Part shown: piece after piece, positions 24,165-31,269 of the stretch | Layout of the letters: every line of letters begins with the position of its first letter | Position numbering within the stretch: the first letter of the stretch is position 1 | Assembly (NCBI GenBank): GCA_016124935.1 | Contig: WGMS01000026.1 | Location: 1-64,000 of the forward strand | DNA from: a bacterium | GTDB lineage: Bacteria > Cyanobacteriota > Vampirovibrionia > Obscuribacterales > Obscuribacteraceae | DNA length: 64,000 bases | Direction of reading: 5' to 3' | Notes under the pieces: model-generated | What the model saw: the letters and a program-made list of their open reading frames with translations, nothing else | Told to the model about the DNA's origin: nothing | Database searches by the model: none | Made by a program: the position numbers and the translations under genes

Positions 24165-25112
24165 ATGAAAGTCCTGGTCGCCACAGATGGATCCGTCAAC
24201 GCGGAAGCCGCAGTTGAAGTAATGTTATACCGACCCTGGCCCCAAGGGACCAGGGTCAAGGTATTGACAGTCGCCGATAAGAGTCCTGACTTTATCGCCA
24301 AGCTATTTCCTTTCCTGGGCAGCACCGCCAGTGAATTTGAGAAAGAATGGCTCGATGGTCTCAAAGATTTTCTGGAAGAGACCCGTGCCAAATTAGCGGA
24401 GAAGTTCGGCGAAGACAACGTGGAAGCCGCTTTTCGAGAAGGCGATCCCAAAGATATCGTCCTGGAAGAGGTGGAACTATCCCTGGCCGATCTTTTGATT
24501 ATAGGAGATGTGGGCACCAAGGTCGCTGGCGAGTCTCTGTTCGGTACCCTGACCGATGTGCTGGTCACCAATGCACCGTCTTCGGTGTCAGTGTTGCGCA
24601 GGGTCTCTCCCGATGCCATGGTCAAGGAGCTTGAAAACGAGCAACCTATAGAAGAAGACAAATATTTGATTCCTCTCGATGATACGGAGCATTCCGCCCA
24701 TATGATCGAAAAAGTGCTGGAGCGACCCTGGCCGGATAATGCCAAATTCAAACTGCTGCATGTTATTCAGCCCTTTGATACCGGGCGTCTGAAGCGCTTT
24801 TCCAAGGTCAATCCCAAGGAGCTTTCCGAAGCATCTAAGAAGCAGATTAAGGAGATGAAAGAGAAAGCGGACGTCCTGATCGAAAAGTATGTCGCTCTTT
24901 TTAGAGAACGTTATCCGAATGCCGATGTGGCCGGTGATATCGTGGTCGGTCATCCCCGGGAAGTGGTGTTGAAGCTAGCCGCCGAGTGGCCCGCTGATCA
25001 TATTATTCTGGGGTCTCGCCGGATCAAGGGCTTACGCAATGAGATCAAGATGGGAGCTATCTCGAAATCGATCCTTTTCCATTCTCGGTGTTCCGTGGAG
25101 ATTGTTCGCTAG
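24165..25112 (+). CDS. Tandem universal stress protein (UspA domains)
   Basis: 315 aa with two UspA folds. The first starts MKVLVATDGSVNAEAAV and ends with a Gly motif GDVGTKVAGESLFG. The second starts near residue 165 (KYLIPLDDTEHSAHMI) and ends with GSRRIKGLRNEIKMG. Both Gly motifs deviate from the ATP-binding G-x2-G-x9-G pattern: the first is closer, and the second lacks its second Gly. ATG 24165 has GGAGGAGGGG upstream. Stress proteins of this type help survival in starvation or respiratory stress. A second tandem Usp with two intact motifs is at 38279-39148. Confidence 0.92.
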   Translation: MKVLVATDGSVNAEAAVEVMLYRPWPQGTRVKVLTVADKSPDFIAKLFPFLGSTASEFEKEWLDGLKDFLEETRAKLAEKFGEDNVEAAFREGDPKDIVLEEVELSLADLLIIGDVGTKVAGESLFGTLTDVLVTNAPSSVSVLRRVSPDAMVKELENEQPIEEDKYLIPLDDTEHSAHMIEKVLERPWPDNAKFKLLHVIQPFDTGRLKRFSKVNPKELSEASKKQIKEMKEKADVLIEKYVALFRERYPNADVAGDIVVGHPREVVLKLAAEWPADHIILGSRRIKGLRNEIKMGAISKSILFHSRCSVEIVR

Positions 25113-25150
25113 GCGAACCAGGACCGAATTGAGCAGGGTATAATTCGAGT

Positions 25151-25330
25151 ATGAGCCTCGAAGACAAGAAAGCCGCATATTTGAAACGCATGGCAGGAAT
25201 GTTGATACTTTTCGCCATCCTGGGTTCGATTGTGCTCTGTATTGCAAGCTCCTACTTCTCTAAGGTGATAGACGATGCCATCCCAGCAGGCTGTGAGCCC
25301 GGGGGGATGACCTGTCGTGCTTCAGCCTAG
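25151..25330 (+). CDS. 59-aa single-pass membrane protein, possibly leaderless
   Basis: ATG 25151 to TAG 25328-25330. The product has a charged N-terminus (MSLEDKKAAYLKR), one hydrophobic segment (MLILFAILGSIVLCIASSYF) and a short C-terminal tail with two Cys (GCEPGG, TCR). A TATAAT box at 25139-25144 ends only 6 bases before the ATG, so transcription may start at or near the start codon. No good RBS is present, which agrees with a leaderless message, but no -35 element is convincing. Family unknown. Confidence 0.55.
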   Translation: MSLEDKKAAYLKRMAGMLILFAILGSIVLCIASSYFSKVIDDAIPAGCEPGGMTCRASA

Positions 25331-25375
25331 CCTAGTCTAGTCTAGTTTAAACTTGGCTTAGAACCGGATCTACCC

Positions 25376-26518
25376 TCAGTTGGCTCCCCAGAGCACTGGA
25401 CTCGAGGCGCTGTTGCTCTGACCCCAGAGTCTGGAATCGTTGCTTGGGCTCGATCCGCTGTTTGGACTGCCGAATCCGTTTCTCAGGCGCTGCATGGCGT
25501 CTTTACGGCGTTGCCATTGTTCGGGGATTTTGCCAATCAACTCTTTATCCCTGGCTTTGTCCGGGGTTTTCTCCACCACTCTGCCATTGTCGACGAATTG
25601 ACCGCTCTCGTTGCGAAGATTCTCGTCTTTGTCATACATCGGTCTTCCGTAATTGGCAAAGGCAGCCACATCGAAGCGATTGTAGGCAACGTATGGTCGC
25701 TTCGCCATGCGTTCGTGCATGAGCGTGTCGGTGGTTTTGAAGGCGCGAACGCCGTTGAAGCGGCTGTTCCTGTCCTGGTTGAGGACCGAACGGGCCAGGG
25801 CACGGTCGGCGATGGTGTCCGATTGCATGAGATTGTGTTTCGCTTCATGCTCCATGTCGAAGAACTGCATTCGGCTGCGGTTGACCATGGTCTGAGGATG
25901 CTCTTTGACATGGGATTTTTGCATCTGGACGAAATACTGGCGCTTCTGGGTATCGGTCAGAGCCTTGTTCGTCCAGATATCATGGAGCCTGCCGGCGAAT
26001 TCGACCTCCCGGACCAGGTCCTGGGGGTGCCAGTAGCCGGGAAGGCAGTGCATTACTGTTCCATCCGAGGCAAGAAGAAAGGTCTGGAGATTGTGCGGAC
26101 CTGCTCCGTTGGTGGTGTTTATGGCTTGCTCACCGGGTTTATGCTTGCCGGAGAACCCGGCATAGCTTTCGGTGGAGATGTCTTTGTATCCGCATACAAG
26201 TTCTTCGGCCAGAACTGAAAGGGCTGGTTCTTGCGAGAGCGACACGGCTCTCAGTGAATTTGCCGCGCTTCATGTGGCGCCATCCACTTTGCCAATCATG
26301 TGAATCCATAAAACCATTTTGTTTTTGCGGTGGGCTTCCCCCAGGGCGCTGTTTAGATTAGTGTGCCACTTCACCCTTCTCAAGACTTCCTGGACATTGC
26401 TGCCGGCTTCGTTACCGGAGAGGACCATGGAACGCGGACCGGCGGCGGCGCTTTCTAAAAAGCCCGGTGCCGCCAGGGATACCAGAAGGAGAAGTGAGGT
26501 GAAAAGCTGTTTCGGCAT
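25376..26518 (-). CDS. Exported thioredoxin-like protein; candidate selenoprotein (TGA at codon 83)
   Basis: ATG 26518 begins an 82-residue reading with a signal peptide (about residues 1-26) that ends in KVDGAT before TGA 26270-26272. The very same frame then continues, without any start it needs, to 25376. Joined, the protein is 380 aa: a thioredoxin-like N-terminal part (WHTNLNSALGEAHRKNKMVLW, then T-[TGA]-S-A-A), CGYKDIS and NTTNGAGPHNLQTFLL, HCLPGYWHPQDL, and a charged extension. The TGA sits where a redox Cys would be expected. A stem-loop that fits bacterial SECIS rules follows. Alternatives: sequence error or pseudogene. Annotated without recoding, it appears as two ORFs (26270-26518 and 25376-26245). 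Confidence 0.7.
26235..26252 (-). promoter_or_regulatory. SECIS-like stem-loop downstream of in-frame TGA
   Basis: On the minus strand, 18 to 35 bases after the TGA, GAGAGC pairs exactly with GCTCTC around the 6-base loop CGTGTC. Published rules for bacterial SECIS elements ask for a stem of at least 4 bp, a small apical loop with a G in its first two positions, and a loop about 16-37 bases after the UGA. All three are met here. Short hairpins also occur by chance, so the case rests on the position next to a redox-site TGA. Confidence 0.5.
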
Positions 26519-26603
26519 AGCCTGCGACCTCGATTTTGTGCTCGGATATCTTCATTAACGTAGCCGGTCGCTAAAAAGTTCAATTCACGGGTAAAAATTG
26601 TTT

Positions 26604-27029
26604 ATGGACGATCCGGTTCTACCGTTTATTCTTGTCGCCTTTCCCATCGCCTTCACGGCCATATGGTCTCTTGTGCTCTTTATCTGCTCTGTGGTCGGCG
26701 GTTGGCATCGTCTTGCCTCGACCTATTCCACCGACAGGGAGCCGGCTTCTTCGGAGTGGGCTAGCTGGCAGCGCGGCAGAATTGGTCTGGTCGAAATGAA
26801 ATCGACGTTGTGGATAGCGACGGCAGAAGAAGGACTTTATCTAAAAACCGGACCTGCCTTTGTTTTTAGATTTATGCATCCACCGCTTTTGATACCATGG
26901 AATAAAGTTACCGATATCAAAGACGTCAATCAGCTATTTTTCAGCGGTACTGCCCTCGTTGTCGATGGTGTCACCATCGTGCTTCCCCGGGATCTGATTG
27001 AAGAAGCCAAATCCAGGATCGAGAGATGA
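26604..27029 (+). CDS. Small membrane protein (141 aa)
   Basis: ATG 26604 is used (TTG 26598 possible). One long hydrophobic segment covers about residues 6-35 (FILVAFPIAFTAIWSLVLF and on), followed by a soluble domain with STLWIATAEEGLYLKTG, PPLLIPWNKVTDI and VDGVTIVLPRD. The soluble part looks like a small beta domain of PH type, but that is a guess. Its stop overlaps the next start as ATGA, so the two products are probably made together. Confidence 0.7.
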   Translation: MDDPVLPFILVAFPIAFTAIWSLVLFICSVVGGWHRLASTYSTDREPASSEWASWQRGRIGLVEMKSTLWIATAEEGLYLKTGPAFVFRFMHPPLLIPWNKVTDIKDVNQLFFSGTALVVDGVTIVLPRDLIEEAKSRIER

Positions 27030-28153
27030 GCGATGTGAGCGAAGCTAATTCGTCTCCGGAGCCGAATCCAAGGCCTGAGACCCAGCCTAGTCTCGGCGGT
27101 GGGGGCAAGCCGCCCCGGCCAACGGCAGTTGGTCTGTCCGGTTCCGGAGACGGAGACGAGAATTTTGTGCGAGGTCAGGTCGTCTCGTGCAAAGTGGTCG
27201 GTATCGATCTGCGGGGCTATTCTCTAGAGGTTCTCGGTACCAGCGTCCGGGGCCTGTTGCTCTCCGAGCACTATTTTGCATCCGGTTCGACTATCCAGGC
27301 TTGTTTCGAGCGCTGGAGCCCATCTGGCACAGCCGAGTTCATCCCCATGGAGCCTCCTTCCGAGGTCATCCACAAAAGACCGGGATCAAGGCTGGAGTAC
27401 TATCTTCCTGATGGTAGTCAGACCTCTTTTCAAGATCTTTTCGGACAGGTGAAAATAGACCGTTTCCCCTTCGAAGAGGGCGAAAAGCAGACGTTTAACC
27501 GGGCGGTGGATCTGTTTATTCCTCCTCAGTCTCAAAGCGAGGTCTCTCGATTCTCCGGTGGGGCTTTTCCCTTCAAAGAGCTAGTTCTGCGCCTCAAGCA
27601 GATGCGCTTCAATGGCGTGTTACTGGGCGAGAGTGCTAAATTCTTTTCCCGGGGAGGGGTTATTTTCCTCGATGGTCAGGTGCTGGGTGCCAGCTATTCT
27701 AATAACTTCCAGAAAGGAGTGCTGGAGAGCCGCGCTTCTCTAACGGCTCTATTTAACGATATGCTCGATGAAGAGTCCAAGATCGAGACCTATGACCTGG
27801 ACAGAGATTTGATCGAGGCTTACTCGGCCCTCTTTGTCGGGGGACGCCTCGAGTCTGACTCGGAATCGAGGGGGATGCCTTATTTAGAAGCTTTGTTAGA
27901 ACAATTCTCTGCCCAGAAGATAACCGGGGTTGTAACTGTGGCTATCTCTTTCGGGACCGAATTATGTATCATCCTGTTCAAAGACGGCGTCTTCAAGCTC
28001 TCATTTCTTACCCAGGAGCGCCTCTGTATGGAAGACCGGCAAGAGACGCTCAGTAGACTCGGCTCTAGAAAAATAAGCCGAATCGAGGCGGTTGTCTGTC
28101 TTCCGGAAGAGAAAAGGATTCACTTCGACCCGGAACTTTATATCTCTTTCTAG
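27026..28153 (+). CDS. Cytoplasmic protein with OB-like and DUF4388-like regions
   Basis: 375 aa, translationally coupled to the membrane protein before it (ATGA overlap). A disordered Pro/Gly/Ser N-terminus (about 1-45) is followed by VRGQVVSCKVVGIDLRGYSL, which looks like an S1/OB-type beta strand pair. Around residues 190-280 the pattern LRLKQMRFNGVLLGES, then GGVIFLDGQVLGASYS, resembles DUF4388/PATAN modules of signalling proteins (Gly-rich turn, then an F-x-x-G-x-I-x-x-A-like motif). A second similar module (KITGVVTVAISFGTELCIIL) may follow. Family assignment is tentative. Confidence 0.6.
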   Translation: MSDVSEANSSPEPNPRPETQPSLGGGGKPPRPTAVGLSGSGDGDENFVRGQVVSCKVVGIDLRGYSLEVLGTSVRGLLLSEHYFASGSTIQACFERWSPSGTAEFIPMEPPSEVIHKRPGSRLEYYLPDGSQTSFQDLFGQVKIDRFPFEEGEKQTFNRAVDLFIPPQSQSEVSRFSGGAFPFKELVLRLKQMRFNGVLLGESAKFFSRGGVIFLDGQVLGASYSNNFQKGVLESRASLTALFNDMLDEESKIETYDLDRDLIEAYSALFVGGRLESDSESRGMPYLEALLEQFSAQKITGVVTVAISFGTELCIILFKDGVFKLSFLTQERLCMEDRQETLSRLGSRKISRIEAVVCLPEEKRIHFDPELYISF

Positions 28154-28156
28154 AGC

Positions 28157-29032
28157 TTACTCAGTAAACTGTAGCGTTGAAAGCATTTCTTTTACCTGGG
28201 GATAGAGCTTCTCTTCGTAATTGGGAAAGATAGTGCTTATCGCTATGTAGACTCTATCTCCGGCATAAAAAGTCCACTGGCGCCATTGTGCCTTATAACC
28301 GGTACGGGTCTGGACTTCGCACTGATAGAAAAGAGCATCTTTGCCGGCTATTTTTTGTCGGGTGAATTTTATCTCCTCGGGAGCTTTGCCGGTTTTCGCG
28401 GCAAAGGTCAGCGCCACCGCTTCGGTGGCTTTTTTCAAAAGGGCATCAGCGCTCTCGGAAGCGGATGGCGAAAAGCTGCCTATATCGAAGATGTCGAGGC
28501 CAATCGGGCAGTTCGGGGGGATATACATCACCGAGTTGTTTTTTATGCGCTGGCGCCAGCCTGTCGGCAGCTTGAGCTTGAAGGTCGGTTTCAATTCGGC
28601 TTTTTTGAATTCGAAGAGAACCACAGGTTTATGGGGGCTGTAATCCTTGAGCTTGCTGTCGTATTTCTGGTGCTCTTTGAGATACTGCCACCGGGAGCCT
28701 GTCTGTAGCGCAATCTGGTCGAGAATCTCTTTTACGGTGGGTCGATAGAATTTGGGATAGAGATCATTCAGGGGATGAGCCTCTATCAGCCGGTCGTCGG
28801 AGGCGACTACCACGGAATATTTCAGCCTTGTCTCTGAAGCGATGGCGAACATCTGGGCGAATCGGTAGAACGGATAGCCGAATTCCATGCGTACTCTCTC
28901 TTTGAGCAGCTGATTGATTGCGGCTTGTTCCGGTTCGACCGCCCTTACGGAGCCGGCAGAGAACAATTCTGTGCCGGAGGCGATTAGAAGAGACAAAAAT
29001 AAGATGAGCGGAGTATGAAATCTATTTGCCAT
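28157..29032 (-). CDS. Exported hypothetical protein (291 aa)
   Basis: ATG 29032 is used because the signal peptide starts there (FHTPLILFLSLLIASGTEL, cleavage after VRA); the longer TTG start at 29095 adds an unlikely N-terminus. The first half contains PTVKEILDQIALQTGSRWQY, a motif like the small secretin/TonB short N-terminal (STN) domain. The second half is a beta-rich domain (LKLPTGWRQRIKNNSVMYIP) of the kind found in exported proteins that read FxxPxGW...ISTIFPNYEEKLYPQVKEML. No enzyme motif seen. It is divergent from the barrel-like gene at 29126. Confidence 0.65.
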   Translation of the reverse strand: MANRFHTPLILFLSLLIASGTELFSAGSVRAVEPEQAAINQLLKERVRMEFGYPFYRFAQMFAIASETRLKYSVVVASDDRLIEAHPLNDLYPKFYRPTVKEILDQIALQTGSRWQYLKEHQKYDSKLKDYSPHKPVVLFEFKKAELKPTFKLKLPTGWRQRIKNNSVMYIPPNCPIGLDIFDIGSFSPSASESADALLKKATEAVALTFAAKTGKAPEEIKFTRQKIAGKDALFYQCEVQTRTGYKAQWRQWTFYAGDRVYIAISTIFPNYEEKLYPQVKEMLSTLQFTE

Positions 29033-29125
29033 GCCTATTAAGATACAGTATTGAAAACCTGCCCGGGTCCGGTCAGGGCTTGACTTCCTTTTCAATCTAT
29101 AATGTTGCGAAGGAGTTTCGAGGTG

Positions 29126-30124
29126 ATGGGGGAGACTGGTATCAATAATAGTGCTATATTCCGCACTTCTTTGTTCCGGCTTCTCAGTTCGCTAGCCTTC
29201 GTTTTTATATTTATCTATTCTCCGGCTCAGACTCAGGCTCAGGCGGCTGCATCTTCTAAAAAGAGTGGGGATGCCGACTTGTCGCCGATTAAACTGGCTA
29301 AGAAAGGCTATCGGGCTTTCATTCGCGCCCAGAACGAGCCCCCGGTTATCTGTACGGACAGGAACAGTGTCACCCCTCACCCCAACGTCGTTCCTCTGGG
29401 CTATCTGCAATTCGAGAACGGCTCCACCTTCGACCTCTATCGTCGGGGCGGCGATATTATTCTGCCAGAAACAGAAGTGCGGCTCGGGACCTGGCTGGAT
29501 GGCGAAGTTAGAATGTTGACACCCAATTACATAACCGCATCCGGCACACCTGGTGACTTTCGGGGCGCATCGGATATCCAGATCTCTATCAAGCAAGAGC
29601 TAGAGCGGCACATCTTCAATAACAAGGGGCTCGATATTGGGGTTATAGCCGGTCTGACCCTGCCTTCCGGTAGTCGATCGGTCACCACCGGCCAGGTAGA
29701 CCCTTTTGTACAGATTATCTCTTTCTATCGCCGGGGAAAGTACACCCTGGGAACCTCCCACTCTATTTTCGCCGTTTCTGAGTTCCCGGAAGATATAGCC
29801 CTGAACGGACAGCCGGATCGCAATATCACCTATCAGCCCACGGCCATACTCTTTCGTCATATCAAAGGAAAGAATGATCAATACGAGAAGACTGACATCT
29901 GGATGGAGTATGCCGGACTGTATACCGAAGGTGGGTTTCCCCGTCAGATTATCGATTTTGGAGTAGCGCATCGTCCACTAAGGCGGCATCAGGTCGACTT
30001 CCGCTTCGGATTCGGTTTGAGTCAGGAGTCTCCCAGGGCTTTTCTGGGCTTCGGTTACAGCTGGCTACCCGGCAAAGTGATTCCGTTCTATAAAAGACCG
30101 GGTGAGAAGCGCTTTAGACCTTGA
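29126..30124 (+). CDS. Outer-membrane beta-barrel-like (MetA-pathway type) protein
   Basis: Start at ATG 29126 (or GTG 29123), 10 bases after AAGGAG; the frame begins earlier at 29102. A signal peptide (LFRLLSSLAFVFIFIYSPAQ, cleavage near AQA) leads to a beta-rich protein with alternating hydrophobic residues and many aromatic girdle residues (GYLQFENGSTFDLYRRG; KYTLGTSHSIFAV). The closing strands RFGFGLSQESPRAFLGFGYS resemble the phenol MetA-degradation/transporter-type barrels. It probably lies in the outer membrane. Substrate unknown. Confidence 0.7.
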   Translation: MGETGINNSAIFRTSLFRLLSSLAFVFIFIYSPAQTQAQAAASSKKSGDADLSPIKLAKKGYRAFIRAQNEPPVICTDRNSVTPHPNVVPLGYLQFENGSTFDLYRRGGDIILPETEVRLGTWLDGEVRMLTPNYITASGTPGDFRGASDIQISIKQELERHIFNNKGLDIGVIAGLTLPSGSRSVTTGQVDPFVQIISFYRRGKYTLGTSHSIFAVSEFPEDIALNGQPDRNITYQPTAILFRHIKGKNDQYEKTDIWMEYAGLYTEGGFPRQIIDFGVAHRPLRRHQVDFRFGFGLSQESPRAFLGFGYSWLPGKVIPFYKRPGEKRFRP

Positions 30125-30147
30125 TTGTTTTTCCTTGTAGCGCATTG

Positions 30148-30645
30148 TCAGCGCAGTCTATCGAAGACATAGGTCTGACCTGGCTCCAGAGGTCCGGTAT
30201 ATTTGAGGATGGTCTCTATATGTGGGGCGTTGGCGGAGAAAACCAGCTCTTTCGATGGTTTCTCTCGGTCATAGATCATCCAGAGAGAAATGCCGCCGTC
30301 TTCCAGGCGCTGCACTTTCTCGACATCACCGTTTTCGATACCGAAGGCGATGGATGCCGGCTTCAAGACTTTCTCCATCTCAAGCTCCGGATTGGGCACC
30401 GCGGTTGCGCCGGGCGGAATTTTGAAATCTCCCGGTTTGAGCGGTCCCAGCAGTTTGTCGACCACATCCCAGGCCGGGTCATCGGGGGTGATGGTGGTGT
30501 GGTAGGAGGTACTGGCACGATCGAGGGCGATACCGTATTTGATCTCGATGCTTCGGTCATCGTTCATACGCACATGCCGAACCATGCCTGCTCCAATTAA
30601 CTGGGCCAGGCGTTTGAGCAGATCTTCTTTCTCTCGGCTGGACAT
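30148..30645 (-). CDS. Hypothetical protein (165 aa)
   Basis: A soluble protein without signal peptide: a helical charged N-terminus (MSSREKEDLLKRLAQLIG), then a beta-rich part (SIEIKYGIALDRAST, GISLWMIYDREKPSKELVFS). ATG 30645 with GGAG further upstream. It faces the barrel-like gene with 23 bases between the stop codons. No family recognised. Confidence 0.65.
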   Translation of the reverse strand: MSSREKEDLLKRLAQLIGAGMVRHVRMNDDRSIEIKYGIALDRASTSYHTTITPDDPAWDVVDKLLGPLKPGDFKIPPGATAVPNPELEMEKVLKPASIAFGIENGDVEKVQRLEDGGISLWMIYDREKPSKELVFSANAPHIETILKYTGPLEPGQTYVFDRLR

Positions 30646-30783
30646 GGCTTGATAAAAACTCCGCCTTGGCTTTTAACTATCCGTTTATTCTAAACCGTTT
30701 TCTTAAGATAGTAGAAACTCAAAGGGGGATTGGCAAGGAGAGTCTATACTTCTAGTTCGTCCAGATCATCGGGGAATCGCGAC

Positions 30784-31260
30784 ATGACTGAAGTAAAGAC
30801 CGAAAAGAGTTTGCAAGAGACCTACGCGCCCAACAATATCTGTTTCGGCTGTGGTCCTGAGCATGAGAGCGGGTTGCGTATAAGCAGCTTTCCCCGGGGA
30901 GAAGAGGTGATTGCCGATTGGGAGCCGGAGCCGAAATACCAGGCTTTTGCCGGAGTTCTCTACGGTGGTTTGATCGGCTGTCTGTTGGATTGTCATTGCA
31001 ACTGGACCGCAATCTGGCATCTGATCCAGCAGAACAAGCTCGAGAAAGCGCCGTGCACTGTCACCGCAAAATATTCGCTCAAGTTTTTGAGACCGACCCC
31101 TATGGATAAGACCATCCGTCTGGTGGCTAAGGTGGTTGATTCCGCCGAAGATAGAGCGACGGTAAAAGGCGAATTGAAGTCAGGGGATGTTACCTGTGCC
31201 GTATTCGAAGGGCTCTTTGTCTCGGTAAAACCCGGACATCCTGCCTATCACCGCTGGTAG
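30784..31260 (+). CDS. PaaI-type hotdog-fold thioesterase
   Basis: ATG 30784 (158 aa) starts the conserved part; the frame is open to TTG 30730 but that adds a Ser-rich tract. The hotdog core is clear: NNICFGCGPEHESGLRIS, then FAGVLYGGLIGCLLDCHCNW (the central helix, with the G-G-x-x motif) and KYSLKFLRPTPMD. Such enzymes hydrolyse acyl-CoA or other thioesters. The usual Asp/Glu in the central helix is present as Asp in LLDCH. The substrate cannot be told. It is unlinked in function to the kinases next to it. Confidence 0.85.
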   Translation: MTEVKTEKSLQETYAPNNICFGCGPEHESGLRISSFPRGEEVIADWEPEPKYQAFAGVLYGGLIGCLLDCHCNWTAIWHLIQQNKLEKAPCTVTAKYSLKFLRPTPMDKTIRLVAKVVDSAEDRATVKGELKSGDVTCAVFEGLFVSVKPGHPAYHRW

Positions 31261-31269
31261 AAGGTAGTT

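Noticed and set aside
29080..29103. TTGACT and TATAAT before the barrel-like gene as a promoter
   Set aside because: The spacing is only 12 bases, too short for a normal promoter, and the -10 would overlap the open frame. It may be chance.
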